Shown here one piece after another: positions 16,572-28,582 of a stretch of 64,000 nucleotides of DNA. This stretch comes from Eucalyptus grandis. Its lineage: Eukaryota; Streptophyta; Magnoliopsida; Myrtales; Myrtaceae. Below the pieces are notes generated by a model that was given only the letters and a program-made list of their open reading frames with translations, was not told the origin of the DNA and did no database searches. The first letter of the stretch is position 1. Each line of letters opens with the position of its first letter. Where the stretch lies: assembly GCF_016545825.1 (NCBI RefSeq), contig NC_052618.1:22023561-22087560 (forward strand), written 5' to 3'. The position numbers and the translations under genes were made by a program.

Positions 16572-16806
16572 AAAACAAGGCCAGATGTGGGGTCCATCAG
16601 GCACGGTGGATTAACTTCTCCAGCAAGTGGGAGACTTCACTTCACCAGACAAAGTTGCTTGGCATGAGTCAAGCGTCCATCATAAACAAGGACAGATGTG
16701 GGAATCCATCAAGCACCATGGGTTAACTTCTCGAAGCAAGGGGAGACTTCACGAGACAAAGTTGCTCGCCATGAATCGTATTCTATAAATTAAGTTTAAC
16801 AAAATA
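16572..16806. repeat. about 110-bp diverged tandem repeat
   Basis: Two units (16572-16680 and 16683-16800) share AACAAGG(C/A)CAGATGTGGG, GGTTAACTTCTC and GGGAGACTTCAC. A third partial copy (GGGGGAGACTTCACCGAGAC, then CGTATTCTATAAATTAAG) lies beyond the next insert, at 17598-17690, so the insert probably split a tandem array. Confidence 0.6.
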
Positions 16807-17597
16807 CTTTATTTGTGAATGGATTCACTACGAACGGGTAGCATTCCGACTATCCTTAACACATTGAATTCTAGGGAGGAATTCTTTTTTTCCGAACGGG
16901 AATTCCTGAAGCTCCCTTGTTTGCCTTAAATAGGAGTCGTTTCTGTTAACAACGGAAGCGGATCGGTTGAGTGGCAAGCCAGCTGATAGGGCCACAAAGC
17001 ACCCAACGAATGGAGGACTCGGAACGGCTTTAATCATATGCTTAACACAACCAGTTCAAAAACGAGCTAGTCGCCTTACTTCGAGAACGAATCTCCATGG
17101 ATGGGCACTTTAGTGAGAGCGACACAGATTACTAGTAATCATTTTACTATTGCCAAATCCCTCCAAGGAGTATAAAGCTATCGAAAGACACAACGACAGG
17201 CGTGACACACGCATCAAAGAGATCCGCCAACGAGCGAAGGAAATCACTCAGGAGAGGGGATTCCACCGCGACAAATGCGATGCGGTGGAAGATGCCACAG
17301 ACTATGTGGCCAGTCACGCCGAAGAGTTAGCCGAAGGGGAACAACTCCGCTATCTAATGAGGTTAAAACATAGCCTAGAGAACTTGAATAGTCATACCTG
17401 GGGTCGCATCTTAGAAGAAGTCAAAAGATGGAGACCCTAACTATAGTATAGTTAGTCTGGTTTGAGGACCCATAAAAGGGGGGAATCATCAAGCCGGTAC
17501 TAATCTAACTCTTAGGGGAGCCTTTGAGTGTGAGCAATCTGATTTAGGCAAGTAATCCTGTGAAATTAAAGGTAAGAAGTCGTTTTCAAATGGGCTA
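16807..17597. mobile_element. inserted segment with organelle-like composition
   Basis: About 790 bases sit between two copies of CGTATTCTATAAATTAAG (near 16778 and 17659). Base composition is balanced, unlike the AT-rich neighbours, and both strands carry open frames (minus 16828-17037, plus 17117-17440). The look is that of plant mitochondrial intergenic DNA or a plasmid, but I recognise no named organelle gene. The organellar origin is inference. Confidence 0.4.
17117..17440 (+). CDS. intact open frame for a small, highly charged protein of unknown family
   Basis: The frame is open from 17117 and has no ATG near its start (a TTG at 17150 is the first start-like codon). From 17150 it encodes about 96 residues, rich in Arg, Lys and Glu: SKEYKAIERHNDRRDTRIKE, then RQRAKEITQERGF, AHAEEL-type acidic helix and NSHTWGRILEEVKRW at the end. 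It looks like a charged, coiled, soluble protein, possibly nucleic-acid binding. GC and codon use differ from the surrounding AT-rich repeats. No family recognised. It could be an organellar or plasmid ORF carried to the nucleus. Confidence 0.35.
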   Translation, partial: ERHRLLVIILLLPNPSKEYKAIERHNDRRDTRIKEIRQRAKEITQERGFHRDKCDAVEDATDYVASHAEELAEGEQLRYLMRLKHSLENLNSHTWGRILEEVKRWRP

Positions 17598-17714
17598 GGG
17601 GGAGACTTCACCGAGACAAACTAGTAGTCTTGCTGCATCCCAGACTTCACCGCTCTTCGTATTCTATAAATTAAGCATTTCCATGTTCAAGTTTAACAAA
17701 CAGCTCTAGCCAAA

Positions 17715-17768
<54 letters not shown>
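17715..17768. repeat. (CT)n microsatellite
   Basis: An uninterrupted run of about 27 CT units close to the right border of the 3.9-kb insertion in copy 2. Confidence 0.95.
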
Positions 17769-17772
<4 letters not shown>

Positions 17773-17965
17773 AGCCAAGAATCAGCAAGAGACTATATCA
17801 TCTGAAAAAATATTGTCTGGTGCCCTTGTCTGAATCAAGTGCAGCGCACGGACCACTTCTTTAATGCCTCGTTGCAGCACACGGCATATCTTTATCTCGA
17901 GAGGACGACAAAAATAATTTATAAATTTTTGTTTATTATAAAATATAATCCTTAAATTTTAATTT

Positions 17966-18300
17966 AACCTTTAAACCGGGCATATTGTTGTTTCATTACC
18001 TATCTAAGCTAGGTTTAAAAGTTCACCTAGGTAGGCTCCACAATAATATGGAAGAGGTCTAGCCTCTCCAATCAAGTCTACCAACATCTGCACACGTCCT
18101 AAGGAGAGGTGGCGGGCTCCTTGGATTTGCTCGATATAATACCTCGGGGACACGGCACTTGGCTCCTCCTACAACTAATCCGATATTTTTCTTCTCAAAT
18201 TAGCAAGGAATACAAGCCACAACCAAGTGGGGTCTTCAAGGCAATTCTCCCACCTATCTAGAAGACCCTTAAGCTTTTTATAGACCTGCTCAGGTTTGAG
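17966..18300 (-). mobile_element. retrotransposon gag-like fragment inserted in copy 2
   Basis: The words CATATCTTTATCTCG(A/T)GAG occur on either side (near 17883 and 18303), and copy 1 lacks the middle part. The minus strand reads LKPEQVYKKLKGLLDRWENC with further codons, resembling a retroelement gag segment. Family is uncertain. Confidence 0.35.
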
Positions 18301-19569
18301 CATATCTTTATCTCGTGAGAATGACAAAAATAATTCATAAATTTTTCTTCATTATGACATGCAATCCTTAAATTTTAATTTATTATACAATATCTTCCTT
18401 AAATTTTTAATAGTTTCAGAATTTTGATCCAATATTTAATATAATTTAGTTTAGAGACTATATAAAACATTTACTAATTATTCATGAATCAAATTTAACA
18501 AATTGAAAGTCTAGTATAGGTATTGCACATATTAAGAACTTATAGATAATATTGAACATTAAATCAAAATTTGAAGACCATTTGTGCGATTATCTCTTGA
18601 TGCGTTGCTCATCACGTGAATACGGAGCTCTATGGATTGAAAGTGCAAGGCGTGCATGCAAAGCATGCTGCTGGATGTCCAAATTGGGTGTTTTCTTTGT
18701 ATTTGGTTCTTCAAACTGGTTTTTACCTCCGTTCTGCAATGGGACATGTCTTGTGATGAAGGTCAGCAACGTGGCTTATGAGAAAATGGGCCACATTCTT
18801 GCAAATGAAGGTGAACAGTGTCTCAGCAAGAGCCAGTAAAGGGGATCGGCACGCCCATCATTTCGACGTCAGAACAACGCGCTCTTAGGGCACATTTAGT
18901 AATGATTATGTTCCCTATAATAGATTCTGACCATAAATGATTATTTTTTATTTTATTTCCGGGAACTGATTCGAGTAAAAGAACGTGTTTGGTAACTATC
19001 CAAAATTTATGATTCTATAATAGAATTATGTTTGATACCGTGCTCATTGATTTTGTTCCAAATCAATTTCTTTTAATTTTTAAATAATTTTTTTCCTTTT
19101 TTCTTTTCTTTTTGTCCTTTTTCTCCTATTCTTCTTCTTCTTCTTCTTATGGCCGGTCGTGATCGGCTAGACAAGGGTCGGGCCGGCCCTCGTTGGCCAA
19201 GCCTTGCCGGCAGCTGGGTGAGCTCGCCGATGGCCAAGTCGGCCTCGCAGGGGGCAAGCCTTGCCTGGCCATCGGCGGGATTGGGCATCATAAGGCTTAC
19301 CCAGCCTCGTTGGTGGCCAAGCAGGCCTCACCCCCGCCCAGTGAGCCTTACCACAGGCCTCGCCAAATCTGGGAAGGCGAGCACGGCCGGTGGCTAAGCT
19401 CGCCTTCGGCGAGCTTGCACGGGACCAGACGACGGCGGCGGCAATGGCGAACGACGGCGACGAACGGTGGACGACGGTGGGCGGCGGCGGTCACGAGATG
19501 GCCAAAGGGAAGAAGAAAAAGAGTTGGTTTTTTATTCTCAAATTTGTTGGAATAAGAATCAACTTTTTT

Positions 19570-20034
19570 TTACATGTGGACCCCTCAAGTGTCACAACTT
19601 TGCCCAAAAGGACACTTAAATGCCATAACTTACGAAATGTACACTTAAGTGCCAAAATCGAGGTAAAATGGATCACTTGAGTGCCACTCGCCAAAACGCC
19701 AACATGGCGTTTTTCGGCGTAAGCGCGCTCAAAACGATGCCGTTTTGCACGCCGATGTGCCAAAACGACGTCGTTTTGGATTGACGTGGAAAAAAAATAA
19801 TTAAAAATAATTAAAATTAAATTTAGTTAAATTATTAAATAATAATAATTTTAAAATTAAATTTAGTCAAAATATTAAAAAAAATAATTAAAAATTTTAA
19901 AAAAAAGTTTAAAAAAGTTTTTAAAAAATTAAAAAATTAAGAAAAAATGCAACGGTGGGGAGGCGGGCTGAGGGCCCTCGGCCCGCCGCCGCCCTTCGCC
20001 CGCCGGAAGGGCTAGCGATGGCGGGGGGAGGGTT
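19570..20034 (+). repeat. inner inverted-repeat element, left arm
   Basis: Phrases such as CACTTAAATGCCATAACTTA, ATGGATCACTTGAGTGCCA, AAAACGCCAACATGGCGTTTT and GACGTCGTTTTGG recur inverted at 29530-30195. An AT-rich stretch (about 19790-19950) and then a GC-rich core follow, in mirror order to the other arm. Long inverted arms with short internal tandem repeats fit a Mutator-like or foldback non-autonomous element. Confidence 0.65.
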
Positions 20035-20039
20035 GGTCG

Positions 20040-20966
20040 TGATATGGCTAGTATATGTACCTAGAGGGGGGTGAATAGGTATAACGAGTAATTTCTAATG
20101 ATAATCGCACAATACTAGACAGTTGATAGAAATGAGACAATTTTCCTCGTCAATAAACAAACAACGATCAAAGTAAGGCGAGAGTAGGGAAGAAAATTGA
20201 ACACGAGATTTATAGTGGTTCGGCTTATTTCAAGTCTACGTCCACTCTTCGCGTGACAGTCCACTAGCTGGATTCCACTATGAACAAAGAGATATTACAG
20301 CATTGTTCTTCCTTGATTTCTTGGTGTAGAAGATCTACCACACTCTCTCAAGGTATCACTAAGTATAGACTCTCTTTGTGTGTACAGTTTCGCTCAATAT
20401 GAATCGACTAATAATCAATGAGCTTCAAACTCTGGAATTTCTCTATCGAGCACTTACTAGAATAACTGGGACGTCTTCTTTTTATACTCCTTTATGCCAT
20501 CATACCCGTTGGCACTTACCAAAGGAATTCTTCCAATCTTCCCGTTTGACAGAATCAATTAAGAAGATCATTCGAGCTATTTAAAGGAACATGTCGATAG
20601 CCCATCAATCATATTCGCCCATACAATCGGGATCTTGGTTTCCAAGAATAGAACCTTCCAAGAATATTTCGTCAATCATCGATCTTCAAACGATCTTGAT
20701 TTCGAATAATTAATCCGTTGTATCAAATCCAGCCAAGAGATATTCTCCAGTCGATAAGACCAAATCCTTAACCAAACACTTTAGTTCGGATCGCCTTCGT
20801 CCTTGGATTAGAAAGCGTTAATGAGAACAGTCTTGAGTCTTGAGTCTTGTGTGCCGTCCGGTGATCCGAAAGTCTTGGACTCCGAGTACAAGGGTCACGG
20901 CTTCCCGGACTGGACGATAGAAATGTTTTGTCAACTTCAAAACACTCTAGAGAGATTTCTCCAACA
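20040..20966 (-). repeat. 3' LTR of the Copia element
   Basis: 927 bases, ending in TG...CA on the element strand. It differs from the 5' LTR by scattered substitutions and short indels (for example near 20150 and 20245), so insertion is not very recent. Confidence 0.85.
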
Positions 20967-21286
20967 ATCTCCCATTTTTTATGGTGACAAAACTTTCCTG
21001 TAGATTTGAACAACTTTGACCCGCAAAAATATTACTCAAGCGTATGGATATCTCATAAAGATTAATAACTCAACTAGACTCGCATCCACGAGAAAATAGG
21101 TTAGTCTTTCATGAGTAAAGCCATACAATAACACTTGATATAAATAATGCAACGAGTCAATTTCAAATCCACAACACTCAAGTCAGTCAAATTCACCAAG
21201 TCCACCACACCCAAGTCATACTCAAAAATAAATATCCAAACAAATTGAAATTTAAAAACAGAATTCAAAATCGAGTTTAGTTCGGT

Positions 21287-23205
21287 TCAAAGCTGGCAAT
21301 TCTCCCCCATTTTGTCATCATTAAAAGGTGAGAAAGAGTCAAGTCCGCTTGGGAACGCGCACAACTGGAAATCTCCCATCGATCGTACGACGCCTTCCGG
21401 CCTCTTCAACTCTTCCGTAGACGTGCCACCTCTACTCCTTTGGCATTTGCTTGAATTTGATGAGCGAGGTCTTGCATTTGATCCAACAGGTAACAGAAGA
21501 CGCTTGTCCGAATTCTTCAAGACTTGAAGTTCACATTCCAAAGCATATATTTGACCCGCATTGCCGAAGAAGATTAAGGATCCGACGAAAATCTGCGGTA
21601 TTGTCCGTCGCGTGCTGGCATTTGCTCTATCGAGATGGAGTAAAGGCGAGACGATGGAACTTCGGTGTAATTGCGCAAATTTGGCGTTGAGGTGTCATGT
21701 CCTTCCTCGGGCATTTGAGAAGCTCGAATATCTTCTCGGATTTGCTTGCGAGCAACTCACACCTTCACCGTGATCGGGATATGGTGTAGTCCTTTCTTGC
21801 TCATCATCTCCCCCGTTTCTAAGGCCTCATTTGGGGAAGAGTGATGGTCATGCTCGTAGAATCTTGATTGCCTTTCTCTCCAACTTCATCCGCAGACTTT
21901 TCTTTGGCTTCTTCTTCTTCTTCAACTTCTTTCTCCTCTTCTTCTTTTTCTTTCTCTTCTTTCTCCTCTCGCTTTCTCTCTCGTTCTTGTTCCTCTCGCT
22001 TCTTTTCCTTTCTCCCGTCATTCCATTGATTCGGATACGTAACGACCGAGTCTTTTCAATGCCAAGGCAGAGATAGTGAGTTCATCCTCTTCATCTTCAT
22101 CCTCTAAGATTAGAGCTCTTTTTTTTGGATGGAGCACCCATGGGCTCCTTCCCTTTCCTTTTCGACGCTTGAAGAGACCGGATGAGATTTAACCGGAGTT
22201 TTCACTTTGAACTTCTCCATTGCCTTATCAAGCTCTTTCAAACGCATTTTTGTCAGCATTTTCAAACCCACCACCATTTTGTCGCATGGTCAAACACAAA
22301 GAGTCTGTGGAGGTTCAATGTTCAAGTGTCTGAAGATCTTAGTCACAAGACCTGAGTAAGGCAACTGGCCTTTATCCTTCACCATTGCTCTGTACATGTG
22401 GAAGAGAATGGTGTGAGGAAGAGAGAACTTCTTCCCTGAATTGATCGCGTACATCAATTTCGCCTCAGAATTAGACACGTCTGTCTTGGATGTTGATTTT
22501 GGCCTAAGACAGTTGATCACGATTTTGTGCAGTAAGATGTTGATAGCATGCATTCTTGTGTAGGTAACTCTTCCTTCGTACTTGTCTTTGACAAGTTCCA
22601 AAGTGTGGTACGAGCGATTGAAACCTTGATTGGTTGATATCGTCCTCTTTCAACTCCAATTATGTCTCGCCAACATGTCCACATCTACCTCATAGTCTTG
22701 GTCTCGAACACTGAAGGATATTCTATTCACATCTAAAAAGCTGAGATTCGAATAGAAATATGCTATTAATTGTGCATAACCGTCTGTGGCGTCAGAGCAA
22801 AATTGCTCTAGTTGAAGCAGATTAAACTTCTCCTTCAAGTTCACATTTATGACATCCAGAAAATCAAAATCAACGCTCCTGGGGTTTATTACCCCCCGTT
22901 TCAACAATTTGAAGAATAGATCCTCATGTTCCTTTGATTTGAACAACTCCGTTCTTTTTCCGTTCACTTTCGCAGCAACACCCATCATGGGTTGGAATTC
23001 TCTAAACAGTTTATCATCGTCATTCCCGTCGGATTAAATCCCCTACACGAGGGTCACTTGGAATGTTCGCAAGTGCTTCCTCAGCCTTTCCTTTGGAAGC
23101 AATTCCCAAATCCTCCATCCGTCGCAAAAAGATATACTCATTTTTATACCATTTGTCTTTAAGGAAGGCATCCACATAGTTCGATGGTGTACCTATGCTT
23201 TTCAA
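21287..23205 (-). pseudogene. extra ORF downstream of pol (plant transposon-protein / env-like region of Sireviruses)
   Basis: Between RNase H and the 3' LTR is about 1.9 kb of broken coding sequence. The first pieces (YVDAFLKDKWYKNEYIF, LIAYFYSNLSFLD, MLARHNWS) resemble the plant 'putative transposon protein' domain found in ORFs after pol in some Sirevirus elements. A Glu/Lys-rich coiled stretch (near 21880-22000) and a C-terminal piece ending PFNDDKMGENCQL (21287-21541) follow. The exact function of such ORFs is not established. Frames are disrupted, so no protein is expected. Confidence 0.55.
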
Positions 23206-23879
23206 AGCACGATAGAGCTTATAAATAAAAGAGGGTTTTGGACTCTTACAGGTCTACTTCCTCGATTATTTCTTCGTGGAAGTTGATCCACACTCTGTGG
23301 AGTAGATAATGGAGATTGACGTGGCTGAGAGTGAATCGGGCTCTATTGTTGTCTCGGTAACTCTTCTTCCTCGGTGAGATCGAAATGGGTAGGACCCTCC
23401 CTCATTCTCTGTGGTCCCCTGCTTGCGATTCTTGAAGACCTTCTAGAAGAAGACATCGTTTCTTGTCATTGAAAGATTCCTTGACTCACTTTCCCAAGAA
23501 AATATGACAACTTTCTCAAAGATGAACACGAAGTCAAGACATGAGGAGAATGCCTTTTAGGGTTTTGGAGTTAAGCGAAGAAGACAACTCGACCGTATAT
23601 AACCCAGTTAAAAAGGAAAAACCAATCGTCACAAAGGAAAGTGAACAGTCGTCCCCTTTAAAAATTATAACTTTTTTTTTTTAAATAGAGGTTATCTTTT
23701 TGAAAAGACGATTCCATTTTTCTTGGAAATTAAAGATAAATCAAATATAACTGAACGAAAGATCGTACCTTTTCGAGATTGAATATTAAAACAACTTACA
23801 ATCTATGGTCGTGAATGATTGAGTCTGAGAGTTTAAGAGTCTCTAGATTTTGATTTCCTCAAGCTTCAAAATGTTGAGT

Positions 23880-25300
23880 CTGGAACGGATGATATCGAAT
23901 TGATTCTTCTCCAAAGGCTTTGTGAATATATCCGCTAGTTGGCTCTTTGACTCGACAAATTGAATCGAGATTTCTCCATTTTGTACATGATCTCTAATAA
24001 AGTGATGGCGAATCTCTATATGCTTTGCCCATGAGTGAAGGATTGGATTTTTAGTAAGATTGATTGCGTTGATGCTGTCACATCTAATCTCAGTGCATGA
24101 GTATTCAATTCCAAAGTCTTGTAGCTGTTGTTTTATTCACAGAATTTGCGAACAACAACTTCCAAGAGCTACATACTCTGCTTCTGTTGTAGAGAGAGCC
24201 ACAATGTTTTGTTTCCTTGAAAACCAAGACACTGTCCTATTCCCAAGCAATTGGCAAGTTCCCGATGTGCTCTTTCTATCAACTCTGCAACCGGCTAGAT
24301 CTGCGTCTGAATATCCAAGAAGATTAAAGTCTCCCTTCTTAGGATACTAAAGATCGATGCTTGAAGATGAAGCAACGCATTTAATAATGCGTTTCGCAGC
24401 ACTGAGATGAGATTCTCTAGGGTCTGATTGAAACCTAGCACAGATACACACACTCAACAAAATGTCAGGTCTAGAGGCAGTAAGATAAGGAAGTGAACCG
24501 ATGATACTCCTGTATAGCTTTTGATCAACTTTCTTCCCTTCTTCATCTTTGTCTATCTTCAAAGAACTTGACATTGGTATGTCAGTCTTTTTGCACTTTT
24601 CCAATCCAAACCTTTTGACAAAATCATTAGCATACTTTCTTGATGAATAAAAGTTCCTTCCTTCAATTGTTTTACTTGAAGTCCAAGAAAGAAAGTTAAC
24701 TCTCCCATCATACTCATTTCAAACTCATCCTGCATAGACTTAGAGAATTTCTAACACAGACTTTCATTAGAGGATCCAAAAATAATATCATCCACATATA
24801 TTTGAACAAGTAGAAAGCTTTTGTTTTCCTTTTTGATAAATAGAGTAGTATCTACTTTACCTTTGACAAAACCATTTTGTATTAAAAACTTACTTAGTCT
24901 GTCGTACCAAGCTCGAGGTGCTTGCTTTAAACCATACAAGGCATTTTTCAGTCTGAAGACTGAGTCTGGTTTCTTTGGGTCTTCAAACCCTTGCTACTGG
25001 AGCGTAGGTTTCATCATAGTCTATCCCCTCTTCTTGTGTATATCCCTTGGCCACGAGTCTTGCTTTGTTTCTTATGACTTTTCCTTTCTCATTCATCTTG
25101 TTCCCGAAAACCCATTTAGCTCTAATAATGATTTACCTTTTGGTTTAGGAGTCAATTCCCGGACATCATTGATACCGAATTGCCTAAGCTCTTCTTGCAT
25201 AGCTTCAATCCAGCTTTCATCCGATAAAGCTTCTTCTATGCTTTTGGGTTCTATTTCGAAACAAGTGCCTGACACTAGACTCTTCACACCTTTTGGATCA
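23880..25300 (-). pseudogene. reverse transcriptase and RNase H region of the Copia element
   Basis: RT pieces include ALSDESWIEAMQEEL, MYGLKQAPRAWYDRL and the catalytic YVDDIIFGS. The RNase H part reads GYSDADLAGCRVDRKSTSG, STTEAEYVALG and HIEIRHHFIRDHV. Stops and shifts interrupt it. Confidence 0.85.
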
Positions 25301-25549
25301 GTGCGAATTCCTTCATTAATTTCGCCAATAATGAGATCTTTGGGATGACTGGACTTATGCTTCCGATTCGGTTGATTTGTCTAATTGATGATCTCTTTCT
25401 TTACTTGAATCTTCACGACCAACTTGATGCCGGTCTTCCAGTCCGAGATGCTTCTTGAGATGTAAGCTTTGAAGAGTCGGAGCAGGTTCAATTCTTCATG
25501 TTGAGTCCGATTTTGGATTCATTTTGCATTGAATCTTGAAATTTGACAT

Positions 25550-26482
25550 TCATTGATTCCTCCATTGATTGACTCTTCTTGTTATAGACTCGTAGGCTTT
25601 GCTTGATGTAGAATATCCAAGGAATATGCCTTCATCTGATCTTTCTTCAAACTTACCAACTCGATCTTTTGCATTTTTCAATATAAAGCATTTGCAACCG
25701 AACACATGAAAGTACGAACACAATAGGCTTCTTACCTTTGAATAACTCATAAGGGATTTTCTCTAGTATAGGTCTTAAAAAGACTCTATTTATGACATAG
25801 CACGTTGTTGAAACAGCTTCAGCCCAAAATTGTGAAGAAATCTTACTTTTAATTAAAAGAGTTCTAGCCATTTCTTGAAGAGATCTATTCTTTCTTTCCA
25901 CAACTCCATTTTGCTGAGGAGTGTATGGAGAGGAGAACACATGCTTGAAGCTAGATTCATCACAAAAATTTGTAAAATCTTGATTTTCAAATTCATCTCC
26001 ATGGTCTGTTCTTATACTTGAAATAACATATCATTTTTTCATTTTGAACCTTTTTAGCAAATTTTTCAAAATAGGGGAAGGTTTCAGACTTACTTGCAAG
26101 GAAATATACCCAAGTAAATCGGGAGTAATCATCCACGATTACTAGGCAATATTTCTTACCTCCAATGCTCGGGTTGGTTGGTCTCGAAGAGATCCATATG
26201 CAAGCACTGCAGTACATGATTAGTAGAGACATGATTTATTGGCTTAAATGAATTTCTTACCTGCTTTCCCAATATACATAGAGTGCATAGATCAGACTTT
26301 TGGTATGATAAATTGGGTAGACCACGAACAAACTGCTTTGATGAGATTTTGGCTATTTGCTTCATATTGATGTGACCAAGCTTTCTGTGCCATAAGCTTG
26401 CTTCGTCTTGAATTGAAATTAAGTATTGCGATTCATCCGGTTTCATATCCGGAAGATAGATATTTCCATGCCTTCGACCCAT
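25550..26482 (-). pseudogene. integrase region of the Copia element
   Basis: It contains a His/Cys zinc-binding block (LWHRKLGHINMKQI ... LCTLCILGKQ), VDDYSRFTWVYFLASKSE of the DDE core, then YTPQQNGVVERKNRSLQEMA with the catalytic Glu. Frameshifts separate the pieces. Confidence 0.85.
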
Positions 26483-26689
26483 AAAAGGCGAGTAGAGCCT
26501 TTACCGATTCCGTAACATATTCCTTCTTGAAAGAAGATCTTAAAACCAGTATCACATAGTTGGCTTATCTTTGAGAAGATTATAATTGAGTCCTTTTACT
26601 AGGGAAACATTACTTATTGTGAGATTTCCAATTTTCACAGTTCCAAATCCCACAATTCTTCATTTGTTGTTTCCTCCAAATGAGACTTT

Positions 26690-26775
26690 TCCACCATTTA
26701 CTTGAATAAGCTTTATAAAGCAATTTGAGTCTCCTGTCATATGTCTTGAGCATCCACTGTCTAGATACCACTTTA
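26690..26775 (-). pseudogene. aspartic protease motif of the Copia element
   Basis: The minus strand reads WYLDSGCSRHMTGD, the standard copia protease active-site block, between gag and integrase. Confidence 0.8.
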
Positions 26776-26813
26776 CCTTTTCTTTGATGGAGACCTACAT
26801 TTAAAAGAGAGTC

Positions 26814-28494
26814 TCAAGTTTTCTTTGGTACCCATATTTTCTTGGGTCCATTGGTGTTAGTAAGATAAACAGTATTAGCACATATTTTCTTAACAGGTTT
26901 CCAAACCATAGGACACTCTTTTTCAAAGTGATTCGGGCTAATGCATTTTGAACACCTGAGAGCATTTCGACCTACAGACTTTACAAAAACCTTCTTGAAA
27001 TGATTTTTGTAAGCCTCTCTTGAGAGTCTTTGCTTGATTCTTTCTTTTACTTTAGGAAAATCAATCAAGGGAATAGTTTCATGATCATACCTAAACCAGA
27101 CTTGTTGAAATAAGGTCTTTGAGCTGAAAGAATTTTTTCAAGTTTCTCGGACACTATTGAAAATTTCTTTGAAATATTTGATGAGTCAATTTTTAAAAGA
27201 GCATTTTCTTTCAAAAGATTTTCTTCACGTTCTTTAAGAGTAGAAACATTCATGTCTAAACATTTAACTCTTTCTTTCAACAAATTTTCCTGTTGTTTTA
27301 GAACAGCGTTTTTTTTTTAAGTTCGGAAATCATTTTAAGAGAAGTCTTAAGACTAAAACACAGCTCATCAATATACTTAGAAACCTTGACAGGAATTTTA
27401 AAATTACTTACCTCAAATTCACTGTCTGAGTCTGATTCAGAGTTTGAGTCTGAGTCTGAGTCTGATTGCGCCATCAGACACAAATTGGTATATTCATCAT
27501 CACTTCCTTCATACTCTGTATCAATCCAGGTTTCGGCTTTGAGAGCCTTTCGAGGCTTTTCAGCTTTTCCTTTCTTCTTCTTTAGAAGGGGACAATTAGG
27601 TTTGATGTGTCCATTTTTCTTACATTCAAAGCAAACTATATCTTTGTTTGATTCATCGTCATCAACAGACTTGGTCTATTGTCTTTGAAAGCTTTGTTTC
27701 TTTGAGTTGAATCTTCTTCCTTTTCTATTCAGCTTTTTGAATCTTCTTATCATGAGAGCAAGCTCCTCATCGTCCATATCATCTTTAGAATCTGTAGCAT
27801 CAGAATCATCATTTGATTTTAAAGTAATGGATTTCTTACCTTTTGGATCTTCATCTTCGTTAATTCATTCCACTTCATAAGACTGAAGAGTTCCAACCAG
27901 CTCATCGATAGATAGTGACATGATTCTTTGCGTCTCTCTTATTGAAGTCTTTATGTGATTCCAATCCTTGGAGAGTCCACGCAGTAGCTTGTTTACCTTC
28001 ATGGGATCAGAAATTGGTTATCTTTGATTTTCAAGACCATTTACAATTTCTGTAAAATGGTTAAACATGTCAGTTATAGATTCTCCAGGTTTCATTTTGA
28101 AGGCTTCATATTGACCGAGAATGATGTTGATTCGGTCTCTTTTACTCGATCGGTTCCTTCATAGGTGATATGTAACCTATCCCACTTCTTTTTTTGCTGT
28201 AACACAAGAAGATATTCTGTTATATTCAGTAGGTGACAATGCACAATATAAAGAATATATAGCTTTTGCATCAAGAGTTTGTCTCTTGGTTATCTCTTCC
28301 TAAGGCATTCCGCTGGTCTCAACAGTTTCTTTCCCTCTTTTTGAGACGGACGCAACTTTAGGAGTGATTCCTTTTTCTACAACGTCCCATTCCAGGGGAT
28401 CCTTTGATCGAAGAAATGCTTTCATTTTGTTTTTCCAGATGTTGTAGTCATTTCCATTAAAGTAAGGAGGTCTGGTATTGCTTTGACCTTCCAC
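26814..28494 (-). pseudogene. gag region of the Copia element
   Basis: The ATG at 28494 opens a gag of UBN2 type (PPYFNGNDYNIWKNKMKAFL). Broken frames follow, including an acidic Ser/Asp/Glu repeat (27298-27483), a coiled-coil-like stretch (27065-27283), and a zinc knuckle CSKCISPNHFEKEC (near 26950). Several frameshifts and stops occur. Confidence 0.75.
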
Positions 28495-28568
28495 CAGCCT
28501 ACGGAGCTAGCATACTAGCCATGGATCTTTTACTCAAGTAAAACACTTCAAATAAAGTGAGTACACGA

Positions 28569-28580
28569 GCTCTGATACCA
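28569..28580 (-). other. primer-binding site (initiator tRNA-Met)
   Basis: TGGTATCAGAGC on the minus strand, two bases from the LTR end. This is the usual primer-binding site of plant copia elements. Confidence 0.85.
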
Positions 28581-28582
28581 AT

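Noticed and set aside
17715..17768. CRISPR-like or satellite array
   Set aside because: A plain CT dinucleotide run. No repeat-spacer pattern exists anywhere in the window, and the organism is a plant.
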